64,000 nucleotides of DNA from Clostridium sp. CX1 (GCF_025398335.1 NZ_JAODOO010000001.1:248001-312000); one strand, 5' to 3'; positions 1 through 9,845 are shown, counted from the stretch's first letter. The notes: a model not told the origin generated them from the sequence alone. A program made the numbers and translations.

Positions 1-1
1 A

Positions 2-1501
2 AGAATTGCAAACAGTGAAATAATCGCGGCTATAGGTGCAGAACCAGAAGCTGGCTTCGACTCTACAACAGGTGGCCATGGTTCCATAACAAAGGTTCTT
101 TTTTCAACACTGTTTAAAAGAGACAAAAAATTAGGATGGGAAAATGACTTGGCTACAGGCTATAAAGTATCAGATGATAAGTTGACATGGACAGTTACCA
201 TAAGGAAAGATGCAATGTTTACAGACGGAACTCCAGTAAAGGCTGAAGATGTTAAATATACATATGAAACAGCTAAAAAATCTGGTAGTGAAATTGATTT
301 GACCATGATTGAGAGCATAAAAGAAATTGATGATTCAACGGTGGCATTCAAGTTAACTAGACCTTATTCACCTTTTCTAGAAAGACTTGCCTATCTTGGA
401 ATAGTACCAAAGCATGCTCATAATGAAAGCTTTAAAGACAAACCAATTGGTTCTGGTCCATATAAGTTTGTTCAATGGGATAAAGGACAGCAGGTTATTG
501 TAGAAGCTAATGATAAATATTACGGAGAAGTTCCAAAAATTAAAAAGCTAACTATGGTATTTCTAGATACTGATACAGCTTTTGCAGCAGTTAAGAATGG
601 TGATGTAGATGTAGCGCAAATAAACGGCACATTGGCTGCACAGAAAGTTGAAGGAACAAAAGTAATAGACATAAAAAGTATCGAGTGTTATGGAGTTAGT
701 TTTCCAATGGTACCAAATGAAGGAAAGGTTGCAGAAGACGGTTCAGTAATGGGTAATAACGTAACTTCTGATATTGCTATCAGAAAGGCTTTAAATATGG
801 CGGTAGACAGAGAAAAAATCGTTAAAGGCATCTTGAACGGCTACGGTAGTGTTTCCACCACAGGACTTGAAAATATGCCTTGGCTAAATGAGAATACAGT
901 ATTATCTGCTAATGAATATGCTAATGTTGATGCTGCAAAAGCTATACTAGCTGAAGGCGGATGGGTTGATACTAATAAGGACGGTATTGTAGAAAAAAAT
1001 GGGCTTAAGGCAGCATTTAATTTGCTATATACAGAGGGTAATTATAGACAGGAAATGGGAATGGAATTTGTTAATGTTGCTAAAGCAATAGGGATAGAAG
1101 TTACACTAAAAAAGACAACTTGGGATACAATTTTACCTGATATTCATAAAGAAGCAGTATTATACGGCTTTGGATCAGGAGATCCTTCTGAATTGTACAA
1201 CCTATACTATGGAGGAATAGCTGGTGGTTCTGTACCTTGGAATAATTCAGGCATTTATAGCAATAAAAGTGTTAACGATAATATAGATAAAGCATTAAAT
1301 TCTACAGATGAAAAAGAAGCTATTACTTACTGGCGTGAACTTCAGAAATATGCTTCACCAAAGGGAGATGCACCTTATGCTTGGCTTGCAAATGCAAATC
1401 ATGTATACTTAGCTGCTGAAGGTTTTACTTTTGGAAATCCTATAGTACAGCCTCATGGCGGAAGAATTTTTGATAATGTAGCAGAGTGGTCTTGGAAATA
1501 A
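2..1501 (+). CDS. ABC transporter substrate-binding protein, family 5 (nickel/peptide type), 5'-partial
   Basis: The reading frame is open from the first bases of the window, so the true start and any signal peptide or lipobox lie upstream; an internal TTG at 149 is not the start. The roughly 500 visible codons show the SBP_bac_5 pattern: an N-terminal lobe with the 'F.DGTPVKAEDVKYT' motif, the 'GSGPYKF..WDKGQ' segment, and a C-terminal 'IRKALNMAVDREKI' helix. Proteins of this family capture oligopeptides, nickel or metallophores outside the membrane and deliver them to a DppBC/NikBC-type permease. Two permeases and two ATPases follow immediately, so this is the first visible gene of a five-gene importer operon. 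The ligand cannot be told from sequence; nickel and short peptides are the main options. Confidence 0.9.
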   Translation, partial: RIANSEIIAAIGAEPEAGFDSTTGGHGSITKVLFSTLFKRDKKLGWENDLATGYKVSDDKLTWTVTIRKDAMFTDGTPVKAEDVKYTYETAKKSGSEIDLTMIESIKEIDDSTVAFKLTRPYSPFLERLAYLGIVPKHAHNESFKDKPIGSGPYKFVQWDKGQQVIVEANDKYYGEVPKIKKLTMVFLDTDTAFAAVKNGDVDVAQINGTLAAQKVEGTKVIDIKSIECYGVSFPMVPNEGKVAEDGSVMGNNVTSDIAIRKALNMAVDREKIVKGILNGYGSVSTTGLENMPWLNENTVLSANEYANVDAAKAILAEGGWVDTNKDGIVEKNGLKAAFNLLYTEGNYRQEMGMEFVNVAKAIGIEVTLKKTTWDTILPDIHKEAVLYGFGSGDPSELYNLYYGGIAGGSVPWNNSGIYSNKSVNDNIDKALNSTDEKEAITYWRELQKYASPKGDAPYAWLANANHVYLAAEGFTFGNPIVQPHGGRIFDNVAEWSWK

Positions 1502-1552
1502 AATTAAATTATCTAAATATTGAAAAAGATAGTTAGGGTGAGGGATGAAAAA

Positions 1553-2545
1553 GTGATAAAAAGTAATGGTATTACAAGGTTCCTAACAAAAAAGGTTATA
1601 AAATTTATTACACTTTTAGTGGCAGTGTGTATAGTTACCTTCATACTTTTAGAATTATCCCCAATAGATCCGGTTACAGCTTATGTTGGTGCAAGCACTA
1701 AAGTAGGTGCAGAACAAAGAGCGTTAATTGCAGAACATTGGGGGCTGAACAAGCCACCTATTGAGCGCTTCATGGCGTGGTTTACCTCTATACTTCAGGG
1801 GGATTGGGGGACGTCTATGATTTATAGACGTCCAGTTCTTGAAATTATAGGTGAGAAGTTTTTATCTTCACTTGCGCTTATGAGTATAGCATGGGTTTTA
1901 TCAGGTGTAGTAGGCTTTGTTTTAGGCTTAATATCAGGTGCAAATGAGGGTAAAACAATTGATAAAATTATTCATACCTATTGTTATATATTAATTTCAA
2001 CACCTACCTTTTGGTTGGGAATATTGTTTGTAATGATATTTTCGGTGATGCTGGGTTGGTTTCCTATGGCACTAAGTGTCCCTATTGGAACTACTGCAGA
2101 GGATGTTAGTTTTGCAGATAAAGCAAGACATGTTATTTTGCCTGCAATTACTCTAGGTTTAATAGGAATATCCAATATATGTATGCACACAAGGCAAAAG
2201 GTTATAGAAATACTTGCAACAGATTATGTATTATTTGCAAAAGCTCGCGGTGAAAATAAAAAAAGTATAATATTTAATCATGTATTAAAGAATGTTTCAC
2301 TTCCAGCAATTACTCTCCAATTTTTATCTTTTAGTGAATTGTTTGGTGGAGCAATATTTGTTGAACAAGTATTTTCATATCCTGGACTTGGGAAAGCTAC
2401 AGTTCAGGCAGGATTGAAGGGGGACTTACCATTGCTTATGGGAGTTGTCATAATAAGTTTAGTCTTTGTATATGTTGGAAATACTTTGGCGGATTTGTTA
2501 TATAGAGTAGTAGATCCAAGAATAAGGGAGGTGCAGAAGATTTAA
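1553..2545 (+). CDS. ABC transporter permease, DppB/NikB type
   Basis: Inner-membrane subunit of a peptide/nickel importer. It has about six membrane segments, the first right after a short basic N-terminus, and the binding-protein-dependent permease signature near 'YVLFAKARGENKKSIIFNHVLKN', the loop that docks the ATPase. The C-terminal part carries the usual 'FVEQVFSYPGLGK' motif. The frame is open from a TTG at 1520, but the GTG at 1553 has a GAGGG eight bases upstream and gives a normal N-terminus, so I prefer it; GTG 1538 is another option. It lies just downstream of the binding-protein gene, and its stop overlaps the start of the second permease. Confidence 0.88.
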   Translation: MIKSNGITRFLTKKVIKFITLLVAVCIVTFILLELSPIDPVTAYVGASTKVGAEQRALIAEHWGLNKPPIERFMAWFTSILQGDWGTSMIYRRPVLEIIGEKFLSSLALMSIAWVLSGVVGFVLGLISGANEGKTIDKIIHTYCYILISTPTFWLGILFVMIFSVMLGWFPMALSVPIGTTAEDVSFADKARHVILPAITLGLIGISNICMHTRQKVIEILATDYVLFAKARGENKKSIIFNHVLKNVSLPAITLQFLSFSELFGGAIFVEQVFSYPGLGKATVQAGLKGDLPLLMGVVIISLVFVYVGNTLADLLYRVVDPRIREVQKI

Positions 2546-3411
2546 TGGAAGGAGCAGGAAACTTAAAAGTAGGAGCTAAACTACGTGGTTTTAATCTAGG
2601 AGTTAGAGAAAAAATTATTATATCAACAGCTGCCCTTGCAGCATCCTTCATAGCCGTACTAGTAGCTGGAAGCATAATAGATATGGACGCACTAAGAGTA
2701 AATTTAGTAAACATATTTATATCCCCTTCCTTAGACCATCCTTTTGGCACTGACTGGGTTGGCAGAGATATGTTACTTAGAACGGTAAAGGGACTTAGTA
2801 TAAGTATGAAAATCGGTATACTATGTTCTGTAACCAGTGGGTTTATAGCGATGATTTTAGGAGTAGCAGCGCCTCTATTTGGAGGCAAGGTGGACTATTT
2901 CATTTCATGGTTAATAGATTTGATGTTATCAGTACCACATACATTAGTAATAATATTGATTTCAATAGCTGTTGGCGGCGGACTTAAAGGTATAGTAATA
3001 GGAGTTGCTCTTACCCATTGGACGTCACTAACTAGAGTAATTAGAGCAGAAGTAATGCAAATAAAGGAAATGGAATATACTAAGATTTCAAGAAAGTTTG
3101 GAAAAAGCAGTTTTTATATAGCAAAAGAACATGTTTTGCCTCACATAATTCCACAGCTTGTAGTAGGAATGGTTTTAGTTTTCCCCCATGCAATTCTACA
3201 TGAAGCCTCAGTAACATTTTTAGGATTTGGATTACCTCCACACGAACCAGCAATAGGCGTTATACTTTCTGAATCTATGAAATATCTAACAAGTGGTAAA
3301 TGGTGGTTAGCCTTTTTCCCTGGCTTTAGCCTGGTGTTGATATCAATGCTAGTAGATTGTGTTGGTAAGAATATTGGAAAGTTAATAAATCCAAAGAAAG
3401 CGTATAAGTAA
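2545..3411 (+). CDS. ABC transporter permease, DppC/NikC type
   Basis: Second membrane subunit of the importer, 288 aa. It starts with an ATG that overlaps the TAA of the preceding permease (TAATG), suggesting translational coupling; a GGGAGGTG lies about a dozen bases upstream. It has the DppC-type layout: one N-terminal membrane segment, the 'HPFGTDWVGRDMLLR' motif, then five further segments with the ATPase-contact loop around 'IRAEVMQIKEMEYTKISRKFG'. The motif 'HEASVTFLGFGLPPHEPAIG' near the end is a hallmark of this subunit. It pairs with the 1553-2545 product to form the channel. Confidence 0.9.
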   Translation: MEGAGNLKVGAKLRGFNLGVREKIIISTAALAASFIAVLVAGSIIDMDALRVNLVNIFISPSLDHPFGTDWVGRDMLLRTVKGLSISMKIGILCSVTSGFIAMILGVAAPLFGGKVDYFISWLIDLMLSVPHTLVIILISIAVGGGLKGIVIGVALTHWTSLTRVIRAEVMQIKEMEYTKISRKFGKSSFYIAKEHVLPHIIPQLVVGMVLVFPHAILHEASVTFLGFGLPPHEPAIGVILSESMKYLTSGKWWLAFFPGFSLVLISMLVDCVGKNIGKLINPKKAYK

Positions 3412-3421
3412 GGAGAAACAG

Positions 3422-4357
3422 ATGGAACAGAAACCAATTTTAGAAGTAAGGGACTTAGGAGTTTCCTTCTCTCAATATACGAAGGGACTTCGAAGACGAG
3501 ATTTGAAGGTTATAACAAATTTAGATATAGAATTGTACGAAGGCAAAATTCTAGCAGTAGTTGGTTCCAGTGGTTCGGGAAAGAGTTTGCTGGCACATGC
3601 GATACTTGACATTTTGCCAGATAATGCAGTTACAGAGGGTGAAATAACATATAAAGGCAATGTTCTTACTAAGAAGGATAAGGAAAAACTAAGGGGAAAA
3701 GAAATTGTTTTGATACCACAATCGGTGAACTATTTAGACCCGCTGCAGCAGGTTAAAAAACAGGTTGCTATTTCAATAGCCGATGATAAAAAGAAAGAAA
3801 ATATAGTTACAAGTTTGTTCTCCAAGTATGGTCTTGGGAAAAAAGTTGAAAGCTATTATCCTTTCCAATTGTCCGGGGGGATGGCTAGAAAGATATTGCT
3901 ATCCACAGCGCTGGTGTCCGATGCAAAAGTAATAATTGCCGATGAACCCACTCCAGGCTTAGATGAAGAAGCATTAAAAGAAGTACTTAAGGATTTTAGA
4001 GAACTTGCTGATAACGGATGTGCAATACTTATGATTACACACGACATACAGGCAGCTCTGAAAATTGCAGATAACATTGCGATTTTTTATGCAGGAACAA
4101 CGTTGGAGGTTGCAAATGTGTCAGACTTTGATGGAGATGGGGAAAAATTAAGACATCCTTACACAAAAGCACTGAACAGAGCCTTGCCTAATAAGGAGTT
4201 TATACCACTAGAAGGAACTCAGCCTATGCCAAATGAGCTTCCAAAGGGCTGTTTATTCTATGATAGATGCTGGCAAAAAAATGCAAGGTGCATGGAAGAA
4301 AGGCCGGAATTTCGAGAAATACGTGATGGAAAGGTAAGATGTATTTATGCGACTTAA
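3422..4357 (+). CDS. ABC transporter ATPase, DppD/NikD type
   Basis: Cytoplasmic ATPase of the importer, 311 aa. Visible motifs: Walker A GSSGSGKS near residue 50, Q-loop 'VLIPQSVNYLDPLQ', signature LSGGMARK, Walker B 'VIIADEPTPGLD', and the switch His in 'MITHD'. The C-terminus has the oligopeptide/dipeptide transporter extension with three cysteines ('GCLFYDRCWQKNARCMEE'), a feature of peptide and nickel importers that can carry an Fe-S or disulfide element. It starts 10 bases after the permease with a good ribosome site (AAGGAG) and overlaps the next ATPase gene by 11 bases, so the two are probably co-translated and form a heterodimer. Confidence 0.9.
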   Translation: MEQKPILEVRDLGVSFSQYTKGLRRRDLKVITNLDIELYEGKILAVVGSSGSGKSLLAHAILDILPDNAVTEGEITYKGNVLTKKDKEKLRGKEIVLIPQSVNYLDPLQQVKKQVAISIADDKKKENIVTSLFSKYGLGKKVESYYPFQLSGGMARKILLSTALVSDAKVIIADEPTPGLDEEALKEVLKDFRELADNGCAILMITHDIQAALKIADNIAIFYAGTTLEVANVSDFDGDGEKLRHPYTKALNRALPNKEFIPLEGTQPMPNELPKGCLFYDRCWQKNARCMEERPEFREIRDGKVRCIYAT

Positions 4358-4949
4358 GGCAGAAAAAATAAATTTTAAATATAATAAAGAGAGATATATT
4401 CTAAAGGATGTTGATTTTTCTGTTGAAAGCGGTGAAATTGTGGGCCTTGTGGCACCAAGTGGTTTTGGAAAAACTACATTGGCAAAAATCCTAGCAGGAT
4501 ACGAAGAGCCTGAAAGCGGGAAAGTTATACTAGAGGATTGTAATTATAACAATAAGGATTACAACCCAGTACAGTTGATTTTCCAACATCCTGAGAAAGC
4601 TGTAAATCCCTTGTGGAAAATGAGTAAAATAGTTTCTGAGGCTGGTGAGCCTTCTAAGGAATTAATGGACGCTATGGGCATCAAAGAAGATTGGTTAAAT
4701 AGATGGCCTACAGAGTTGTCCGGTGGTGAATTACAAAGATTTTGTGTACTTAGGGTGCTAACGGAAAAAACAAAGTTTATCATTGCAGATGAGATGACTA
4801 CTATGCTAGATGCCATTACCCAGGCGCAGATCTGGAAAGTTGTTATAGATTATGCTAGGGAGCACAATATTGGTGTTGTTGTAATAAGTCATGAATCAAG
4901 TTTGGTTGGTAAAATCTGTTACAGAGTTGTTGAGTTAGAAAAACAATAA
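4347..4949 (+). CDS. ABC transporter ATPase, DppF/NikE type, short
   Basis: Second ATPase of the importer, overlapping the end of the first by 11 bases. At 200 aa it is shorter than DppF/OppF (about 320 aa) because the C-terminal dimer extension is missing, as in compact NikE-like subunits. It has Walker A APSGFGKT, signature LSGGELQR, Walker B 'FIIADEMTTMLD' and the switch His in 'VVISHES'. The Met after the catalytic Glu, where Pro or Ala is usual, is mild drift. It is the last gene of the operon; a strong terminator follows at about 5055. Confidence 0.88.
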   Translation: MRLKAEKINFKYNKERYILKDVDFSVESGEIVGLVAPSGFGKTTLAKILAGYEEPESGKVILEDCNYNNKDYNPVQLIFQHPEKAVNPLWKMSKIVSEAGEPSKELMDAMGIKEDWLNRWPTELSGGELQRFCVLRVLTEKTKFIIADEMTTMLDAITQAQIWKVVIDYAREHNIGVVVISHESSLVGKICYRVVELEKQ

Positions 4950-5054
4950 TTATACCCTGACTATTATAATTATCATATATCACACATAGATTTCAATTTT
5001 CAAAATAACTTCAGTTTGTTATTAAAGTTTAGGGGATTTTCATCTCTTCTGGCA

Positions 5055-5109
5055 TGAAGTCTCATGATAAAGCTTACAAAGGTGTAAGTTTTATCATGAG
5101 ACTTCATTT
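5055..5109 (+). terminator. Rho-independent terminator of the ABC importer operon
   Basis: Arms of about 22 bases (5055-5076 and 5084-5105) pair with one G-U, around a short loop, and are followed by a run of T. It lies just over 100 bases past the last importer gene. Confidence 0.9.
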
Positions 5110-5327
5110 TTTTCAAGGGTTTAGTTTTTATCATTGTATCAGCCCTGTATTTAGCTAGTTTATTTTAGTTATAAATATGGTATTTGTTAGTAGATTCACA
5201 ACTATTATTTTATTTATAGTAATATTTAAGGGCAATACAAATAAATATATATAGGAGAAAGCGCATAAAAACCATATAAATCAAGGGTGAAGCATTGTTA
5301 GAAAATAGACAAATATGTTAAAAACAT

Positions 5328-5360
5328 GACAATATTAAGATCATATTGTCTGTTTTTTTT
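5328..5360 (+). terminator. Short T-tailed hairpin upstream of the aminotransferase
   Basis: GACAATAT and ATATTGTC form an 8-bp stem followed by TGTTTTTTTT. It could be a weak terminator, an attenuator, or, as DNA, an inverted-repeat operator. The low GC content argues against a strong terminator. Confidence 0.4.
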
Positions 5361-5546
5361 ATCTTTATTAAAAGTAATTAAAAATTTGGTAAAAAGCACA
5401 AAAAGGTTGTTCACTTTATACATATACTCCATTTTGAGGAAATGATACTATAATTATGCAAGGAAGTAATCGCAAAGTTAAAATATAAAAATTTAAATTA
5501 TAAAATATATTTATTTGATTATTTAATAAAGCGAGGTGTGTAAATA

Positions 5547-6893
5547 ATGAATACTAGTGAGTTAAAAAAAGTAAATGTTGACGAAGTTTACAAGAATGAT
5601 AGGGATCATATGATCCATTCATGGTCGGTACAGTCCAAGCTTAATCCTATGGTAGTTAATGAAGCAGAGGGTTGCTATTTCTGGGATGGTAACGGTAAGA
5701 AATATTTGGATATGGCTGCTCAGCTTGTAAATCAAAATATAGGTCATCAACATCCTAAAGTTGTAAAGGCTATAAAAGATCAGGCTGATAAACTTTGTTT
5801 TGCAGCACCAGGTTTTGCTAATGAAGCCCGCAGTACTCTAGCAAAACTACTTAGTGAAGTAACTCCAGAAGGCATAAATCACTTCTTCTTTACTAACGGT
5901 GGAGCAGATGCAAATGAAAATGCAATTAAAATAGCTAGATTAGCAACTGGAAAGTGGAAAATCATCTCACGCTATCGCTCATATCATGGATCAACCTATG
6001 GTGCAATCGCACTAACAGGAGATCCAAGAAGACCACCAGTTGAGCCTGGTATGCCTGGAGTTGTAAAAGTTTATGACCCATATTGCTATAGATGTACCTT
6101 TGGTAAAGAATATGGAAAATGCAATATGGAATGTGTTAAACACATTGAAGAAACAATAATGTATGAAAATCCAGATACTGTAGCTGCAATAATTGTAGAG
6201 TCAGTGACAGGATCAAATGGAATATTTATTCCACCTAAGGAATACTTTACTCAGCTAAGAGCACTCTGTGATAAATATAATATTCTTCTTATTACAGATG
6301 AGGTTATGAGTGGCTTTGGAAGAACCGGTGAATGGTTTGGTATAGATAACTTTGGTGTTCTTCCAGATATAATGACTATGGCAAAGGGAATTAACTCAGG
6401 CTATGTACCTTTAGGGGCAGTTGGAGTATCCGATGAAGTTACAAAGAAAATTTATGATAAAAATCTCTTCTGCGGCTTGACATATAGTGGACATCCTTTA
6501 GCTTGTGCTGCTGCAGTGGCAACAATAACTGCTTATAGAGAAGAAAAAGTAATAGAGAATGCAAAGGCACAGGGAGAATTACTAGCTAAGTTTATTGCTG
6601 AAATGAAAGAGAAGCATAGATCTGTAGGAGATGTTAGAAATATAGGTTTATTTGGATGTATAGAGCTAGTAAAAAATCGTGAGACTAAAGAACCTATTGT
6701 TCCATGGAATGGAAGCGGAGAAGCAATGGATAGAGTGAAAAAATCCTTTATGGATGATGGTGTTTATATGTATCTAAGATGGAACTATATGTTTATTGTA
6801 CCACCTTGTACAATAAGTGAGGAAGAAATGAAGGAAGCATTCCTAGCAATTGATAAGGCTTTGACTATTGCTGATGGTTATGTAGAGGAATAG
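5547..6893 (+). CDS. Class III (omega) aminotransferase, PLP-dependent, probably beta-alanine or GABA type
   Basis: 448-aa aminotransferase that moves the amino group of an omega-amino acid to a keto acid. The PLP lysine is K280 in 'MTMAKGINSGYVPLG'; D251 in 'LLITDEVMSGFGRTG' binds the pyridine nitrogen; 'FTNGGADANENAIKIAR' is the class III phosphate/dimer motif. An insert around residues 180-196 has four Cys (C180, C183, C192, C196), seen in some omega-aminotransferases and possibly a metal or disulfide element. Neighbours are a PucR regulator, an MmsA/IolA-type dehydrogenase and an amino-acid permease. Beta-alanine to malonate semialdehyde to acetyl-CoA fits best, but GABA, taurine or 3-aminoisobutyrate cannot be excluded. 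The start is preceded by GCGAGGTG. Confidence 0.88.
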   Translation: MNTSELKKVNVDEVYKNDRDHMIHSWSVQSKLNPMVVNEAEGCYFWDGNGKKYLDMAAQLVNQNIGHQHPKVVKAIKDQADKLCFAAPGFANEARSTLAKLLSEVTPEGINHFFFTNGGADANENAIKIARLATGKWKIISRYRSYHGSTYGAIALTGDPRRPPVEPGMPGVVKVYDPYCYRCTFGKEYGKCNMECVKHIEETIMYENPDTVAAIIVESVTGSNGIFIPPKEYFTQLRALCDKYNILLITDEVMSGFGRTGEWFGIDNFGVLPDIMTMAKGINSGYVPLGAVGVSDEVTKKIYDKNLFCGLTYSGHPLACAAAVATITAYREEKVIENAKAQGELLAKFIAEMKEKHRSVGDVRNIGLFGCIELVKNRETKEPIVPWNGSGEAMDRVKKSFMDDGVYMYLRWNYMFIVPPCTISEEEMKEAFLAIDKALTIADGYVEE

Positions 6894-7010
6894 AAAGTAT
6901 TCAAAAATGCCCATAATTGAGAAAATAACTATTATAGTGACAGAATCTTTAGAATATACTAAAATGTAATAAATGGAAATTTAAATATATCTTAAGAGAG
7001 AGGTTCGATT

Positions 7011-8243
7011 ATGGGCGTTAGAATTGATCAATTAATGAGTTTACCGGAATTGAAGGATTTAAAACTAGTAGGGGGAGGCAATGGAGTTTCTAAGGTAACG
7101 AGATGGGTTCATAATGTAGAAACTCCTGATATAGTACAATATGTACAAAATGACGAGCTTATAATACTTACTGGCATTGGAGTTTTTGAAGATAGTTCAA
7201 GTTTTATTAAGCTTGTAAAGGGAATTATAGAAAGAAAAGCATCTGGCCTTATTGTAAATGTAGGTAAATATCTTTCAAAGGTTCCAGAGGAAATAAGAGA
7301 ACTGGCAAATGAAGAAGGTTTTCCAATATTTGAGGTTCCCTGGGAATCTAATTTGGCAGAAATAACAAGAATAATTTGTGGTGATATAGTGAAAAGACAA
7401 ATAGAAGAAAGTTCCTATCAAGACTTGTTAAAAAACATAATATTTTTTAACAGAATCACTTATGAAGATTTCACCAAAAGAATGTCAGCTTATGGATACA
7501 GTTACTTCAATTCCTTTAGAGTAATTACTGTGGCAATAGATAAGCTGGAAGAATATTTATCCTTTAAAAATATTAAAGATGAACAAAGTATAGCCTATAT
7601 TAAAGATAATTTTTTAAGAGCAGTAAATGGTGCCATTTGGGATCCTAGATTTCAACCAATAAGTTTTCTGCAAAAGGACTCTGTAGTAATACTGCAGATC
7701 AATGAAAAGGACAAGTTTACAGATTTAACAATGCTTTCTCAGATTATAAGGGAAAGCGTCAAGCATAGCTTCGCTGATATTAGTATAAATATTGGAATTG
7801 GAAATGCTTATACAGAGTTTAATGAAATAAAGAGAAGTTATAATGAAGCTGAAAAGGCTTTAAAAGTCCTAAAAGCAGAAGGTGGCTCCGATGAAACAAT
7901 ATTTTACTCTAATATAGGAGCCTATAAGCTGCTTACTGAAATAGAAAATATTAATCTTCTTAAGGAATATTATGATGATACAGTAGGAAGGTTGGAGAGA
8001 TATGACTTACAAAACCATACAGATTACTCAAAAATATTTCATACCTTTCTTCAGGAAAATGGTAATTATATTCAGACATCACACAAACTTTATATGCATA
8101 GAAATACTCTGATGTACAAGATCAATAAAATACAAGAAATAATAAAAAGGGATTTGACAGACACAAAATTGAGACTGGAGTTTTACTTGGGATATTTAGT
8201 AAAACAAATCAATTACTTTGGGGCAGAAGATAAAAAATATTAA
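7011..8243 (+). CDS. PucR-family transcriptional regulator
   Basis: 410-aa regulator with the PucR layout: N-terminal PucR ligand domain (about 1-125, beginning 'VRIDQLMSLPELKDLKLVGG'), a central GGDEF-like linker domain (about 160-300), and a C-terminal helix-turn-helix of the PucR C-terminal type (about 345-405; 'NYIQTSHKLYMHRNTLMYKI'). Family members usually activate purine, amino-acid or GABA-type catabolic genes in response to the substrate. Its place between the aminotransferase and the dehydrogenase genes suggests it controls this pathway. The start is preceded by GAGAGGT. A shared operator in the neighbouring upstream regions was looked for and not found. Confidence 0.9.
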   Translation: MGVRIDQLMSLPELKDLKLVGGGNGVSKVTRWVHNVETPDIVQYVQNDELIILTGIGVFEDSSSFIKLVKGIIERKASGLIVNVGKYLSKVPEEIRELANEEGFPIFEVPWESNLAEITRIICGDIVKRQIEESSYQDLLKNIIFFNRITYEDFTKRMSAYGYSYFNSFRVITVAIDKLEEYLSFKNIKDEQSIAYIKDNFLRAVNGAIWDPRFQPISFLQKDSVVILQINEKDKFTDLTMLSQIIRESVKHSFADISINIGIGNAYTEFNEIKRSYNEAEKALKVLKAEGGSDETIFYSNIGAYKLLTEIENINLLKEYYDDTVGRLERYDLQNHTDYSKIFHTFLQENGNYIQTSHKLYMHRNTLMYKINKIQEIIKRDLTDTKLRLEFYLGYLVKQINYFGAEDKKY

Positions 8244-8324
8244 TTTGAAATATAACATATGCTTCCTGCATATTAAAATATTTTAACTTAGGTCAAATAC
8301 TGAAATTTTGGGAGGGTTTTAATT

Positions 8325-9845
8325 ATGAAAGAAGTAAAGAGATTAGGATTTTTCGCTAATGGAAGGTATCAAGAATCTAGAACAGAAAAGTACATGGATG
8401 TATTTAATCCAAGTGTTGGAGAAGTAATAGCACAAGCTCCATGCTGCACTGAAGAAGACGTTAACTTTGCAATAAAAGCAGCAAGTGATGCCTTTCCAGC
8501 ATGGTCACAAACTCCTGTAATGAAGAGAGTTCAAGTTTTATATAAATTCCGTGAACTTGTTTTAAAGCATGAGGAAGAACTTGTTCGCATGGTAGCAACA
8601 GAGCACGGAAAAGTGTGGGAAGAATCTAGAGGGGACATATTAAAGATTATAGAATGTGTTGAGTTTGCATGTGGAGCTCCTACTCTTATGATGGGAGAAT
8701 CCTTAATGAACACATCTACTGGTTATGACACTGTTTTATACCGTGAGCCATTAGGAGTTTTTGCAGGAATAGCTCCTTTCAATTTCCCAGGTATGGTACC
8801 AATGGGCTGGATGGCTCCGCTATGTGTAGCAGCAGGTAATACAATTGTTATAAAAGCATCTTCAATGACACCTATGACAGCATTAAGATGCGCAGAGTTA
8901 TGGAAAGAAGCTGGACTTCCAGATGGAGTTATAAATGTAGTTACCTGCAGCAGAAATGAAGCTGAAATTTTCCTAAACCATCCTGAAATAAAAGGTATAA
9001 CTTTTGTAGGCTCAACTTCTGTTGGATTACACATATACTCTACTGCTGCAGCTAATGGCAAGAGAGTACAAGCATTATGTGAAGCTAAGAACCATGGTTT
9101 AGTACTTGAAGATGCAGCACTAGAAAGAACTGCTCGCGGAATAATAAACTCTTCCTTCGGATGTGCTGGAGAAAGATGTATGGCTTTATCAACATTAGTT
9201 GTTCAAGAGAGTATAGCAGATAAGTTAGTTGAATTATTAAAGCAATATGCAAAGGAGCTTAAGATTGGACCAGCATATGAAAAGGATTCAAAACTTGGAC
9301 CAGTAGTAACAGCTGGACATAGAAACTTTGTAACTGGTTGGATAGCAAAAGGAATAGAAGAAGGAGCAACACTTGCATTAGATGGCCGTGATGTTAAAGT
9401 AGAAGGATATGAAAGTGGATTCTATTTAGGACCTACAATACTTGACCACATAACTCCTGAAATGTCAGTAGGAGATAACGAAATATTTGGACCAGTTCTA
9501 TGCATAAAGAGAGTTAAGGATTTTGAAGAAGGACTTGCACTTATGAACAAAAACCAATTTGCAAATGGTTCCGTAATATTTACTCAAAGCGGTCATTATG
9601 CTCGTGAGTTTGCTAGAAGAACTGACGGCGGTATGGTTGGAGTAAATGTAGGAATTCCAGTTCCAGTAACTATGTTCCCATTCACAGGTCATAAGAATTC
9701 CTTTATAGGAGACCTACACTGCCTAGGCAAAGACGGAATAAGATTCTATACTGAAACAAAGGCAGTAACTACTAGATGGTTTGACGAAGAAGAAAAGAAG
9801 AATACTAATGTGGATTCTTGGGATGGTTCTTTAGGCGGAAAATAG
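8325..9845 (+). CDS. CoA-acylating (methyl)malonate-semialdehyde dehydrogenase, MmsA/IolA family
   Basis: 506-aa aldehyde dehydrogenase. The family oxidises malonate or methylmalonate semialdehyde with NAD and CoA, releasing CO2 and forming acetyl- or propionyl-CoA. The nucleophile is C285 in 'GCAGERCMALST'; the 'GIAPFNFPGMVPMGWMAP' segment and 'FVGSTSVG' are typical of MmsA/IolA rather than general ALDHs. Where general ALDHs carry the base Glu, this protein reads 'LCEAKNHG', the CoA-dependent form. Following an omega-aminotransferase, it would make acetyl-CoA from the semialdehyde product of beta-alanine. Start by GGGAGGG; a terminator follows at 9898. Confidence 0.9.
   Translation: MKEVKRLGFFANGRYQESRTEKYMDVFNPSVGEVIAQAPCCTEEDVNFAIKAASDAFPAWSQTPVMKRVQVLYKFRELVLKHEEELVRMVATEHGKVWEESRGDILKIIECVEFACGAPTLMMGESLMNTSTGYDTVLYREPLGVFAGIAPFNFPGMVPMGWMAPLCVAAGNTIVIKASSMTPMTALRCAELWKEAGLPDGVINVVTCSRNEAEIFLNHPEIKGITFVGSTSVGLHIYSTAAANGKRVQALCEAKNHGLVLEDAALERTARGIINSSFGCAGERCMALSTLVVQESIADKLVELLKQYAKELKIGPAYEKDSKLGPVVTAGHRNFVTGWIAKGIEEGATLALDGRDVKVEGYESGFYLGPTILDHITPEMSVGDNEIFGPVLCIKRVKDFEEGLALMNKNQFANGSVIFTQSGHYAREFARRTDGGMVGVNVGIPVPVTMFPFTGHKNSFIGDLHCLGKDGIRFYTETKAVTTRWFDEEEKKNTNVDSWDGSLGGK

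Larger units (their letters stand above)
4950..5546. other. Intergenic region, about 600 bp, with two hairpins
   Basis: No convincing coding frame. It holds the importer-operon terminator (5055-5109), a second shorter T-tailed hairpin (5328-5360), and AT-rich sequence leading to the aminotransferase gene. A TATAAT is present at 5450-5455 but no good -35 box stands at the right distance, so the aminotransferase promoter may be activator dependent, perhaps on the PucR regulator at 7011. Confidence 0.5.
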
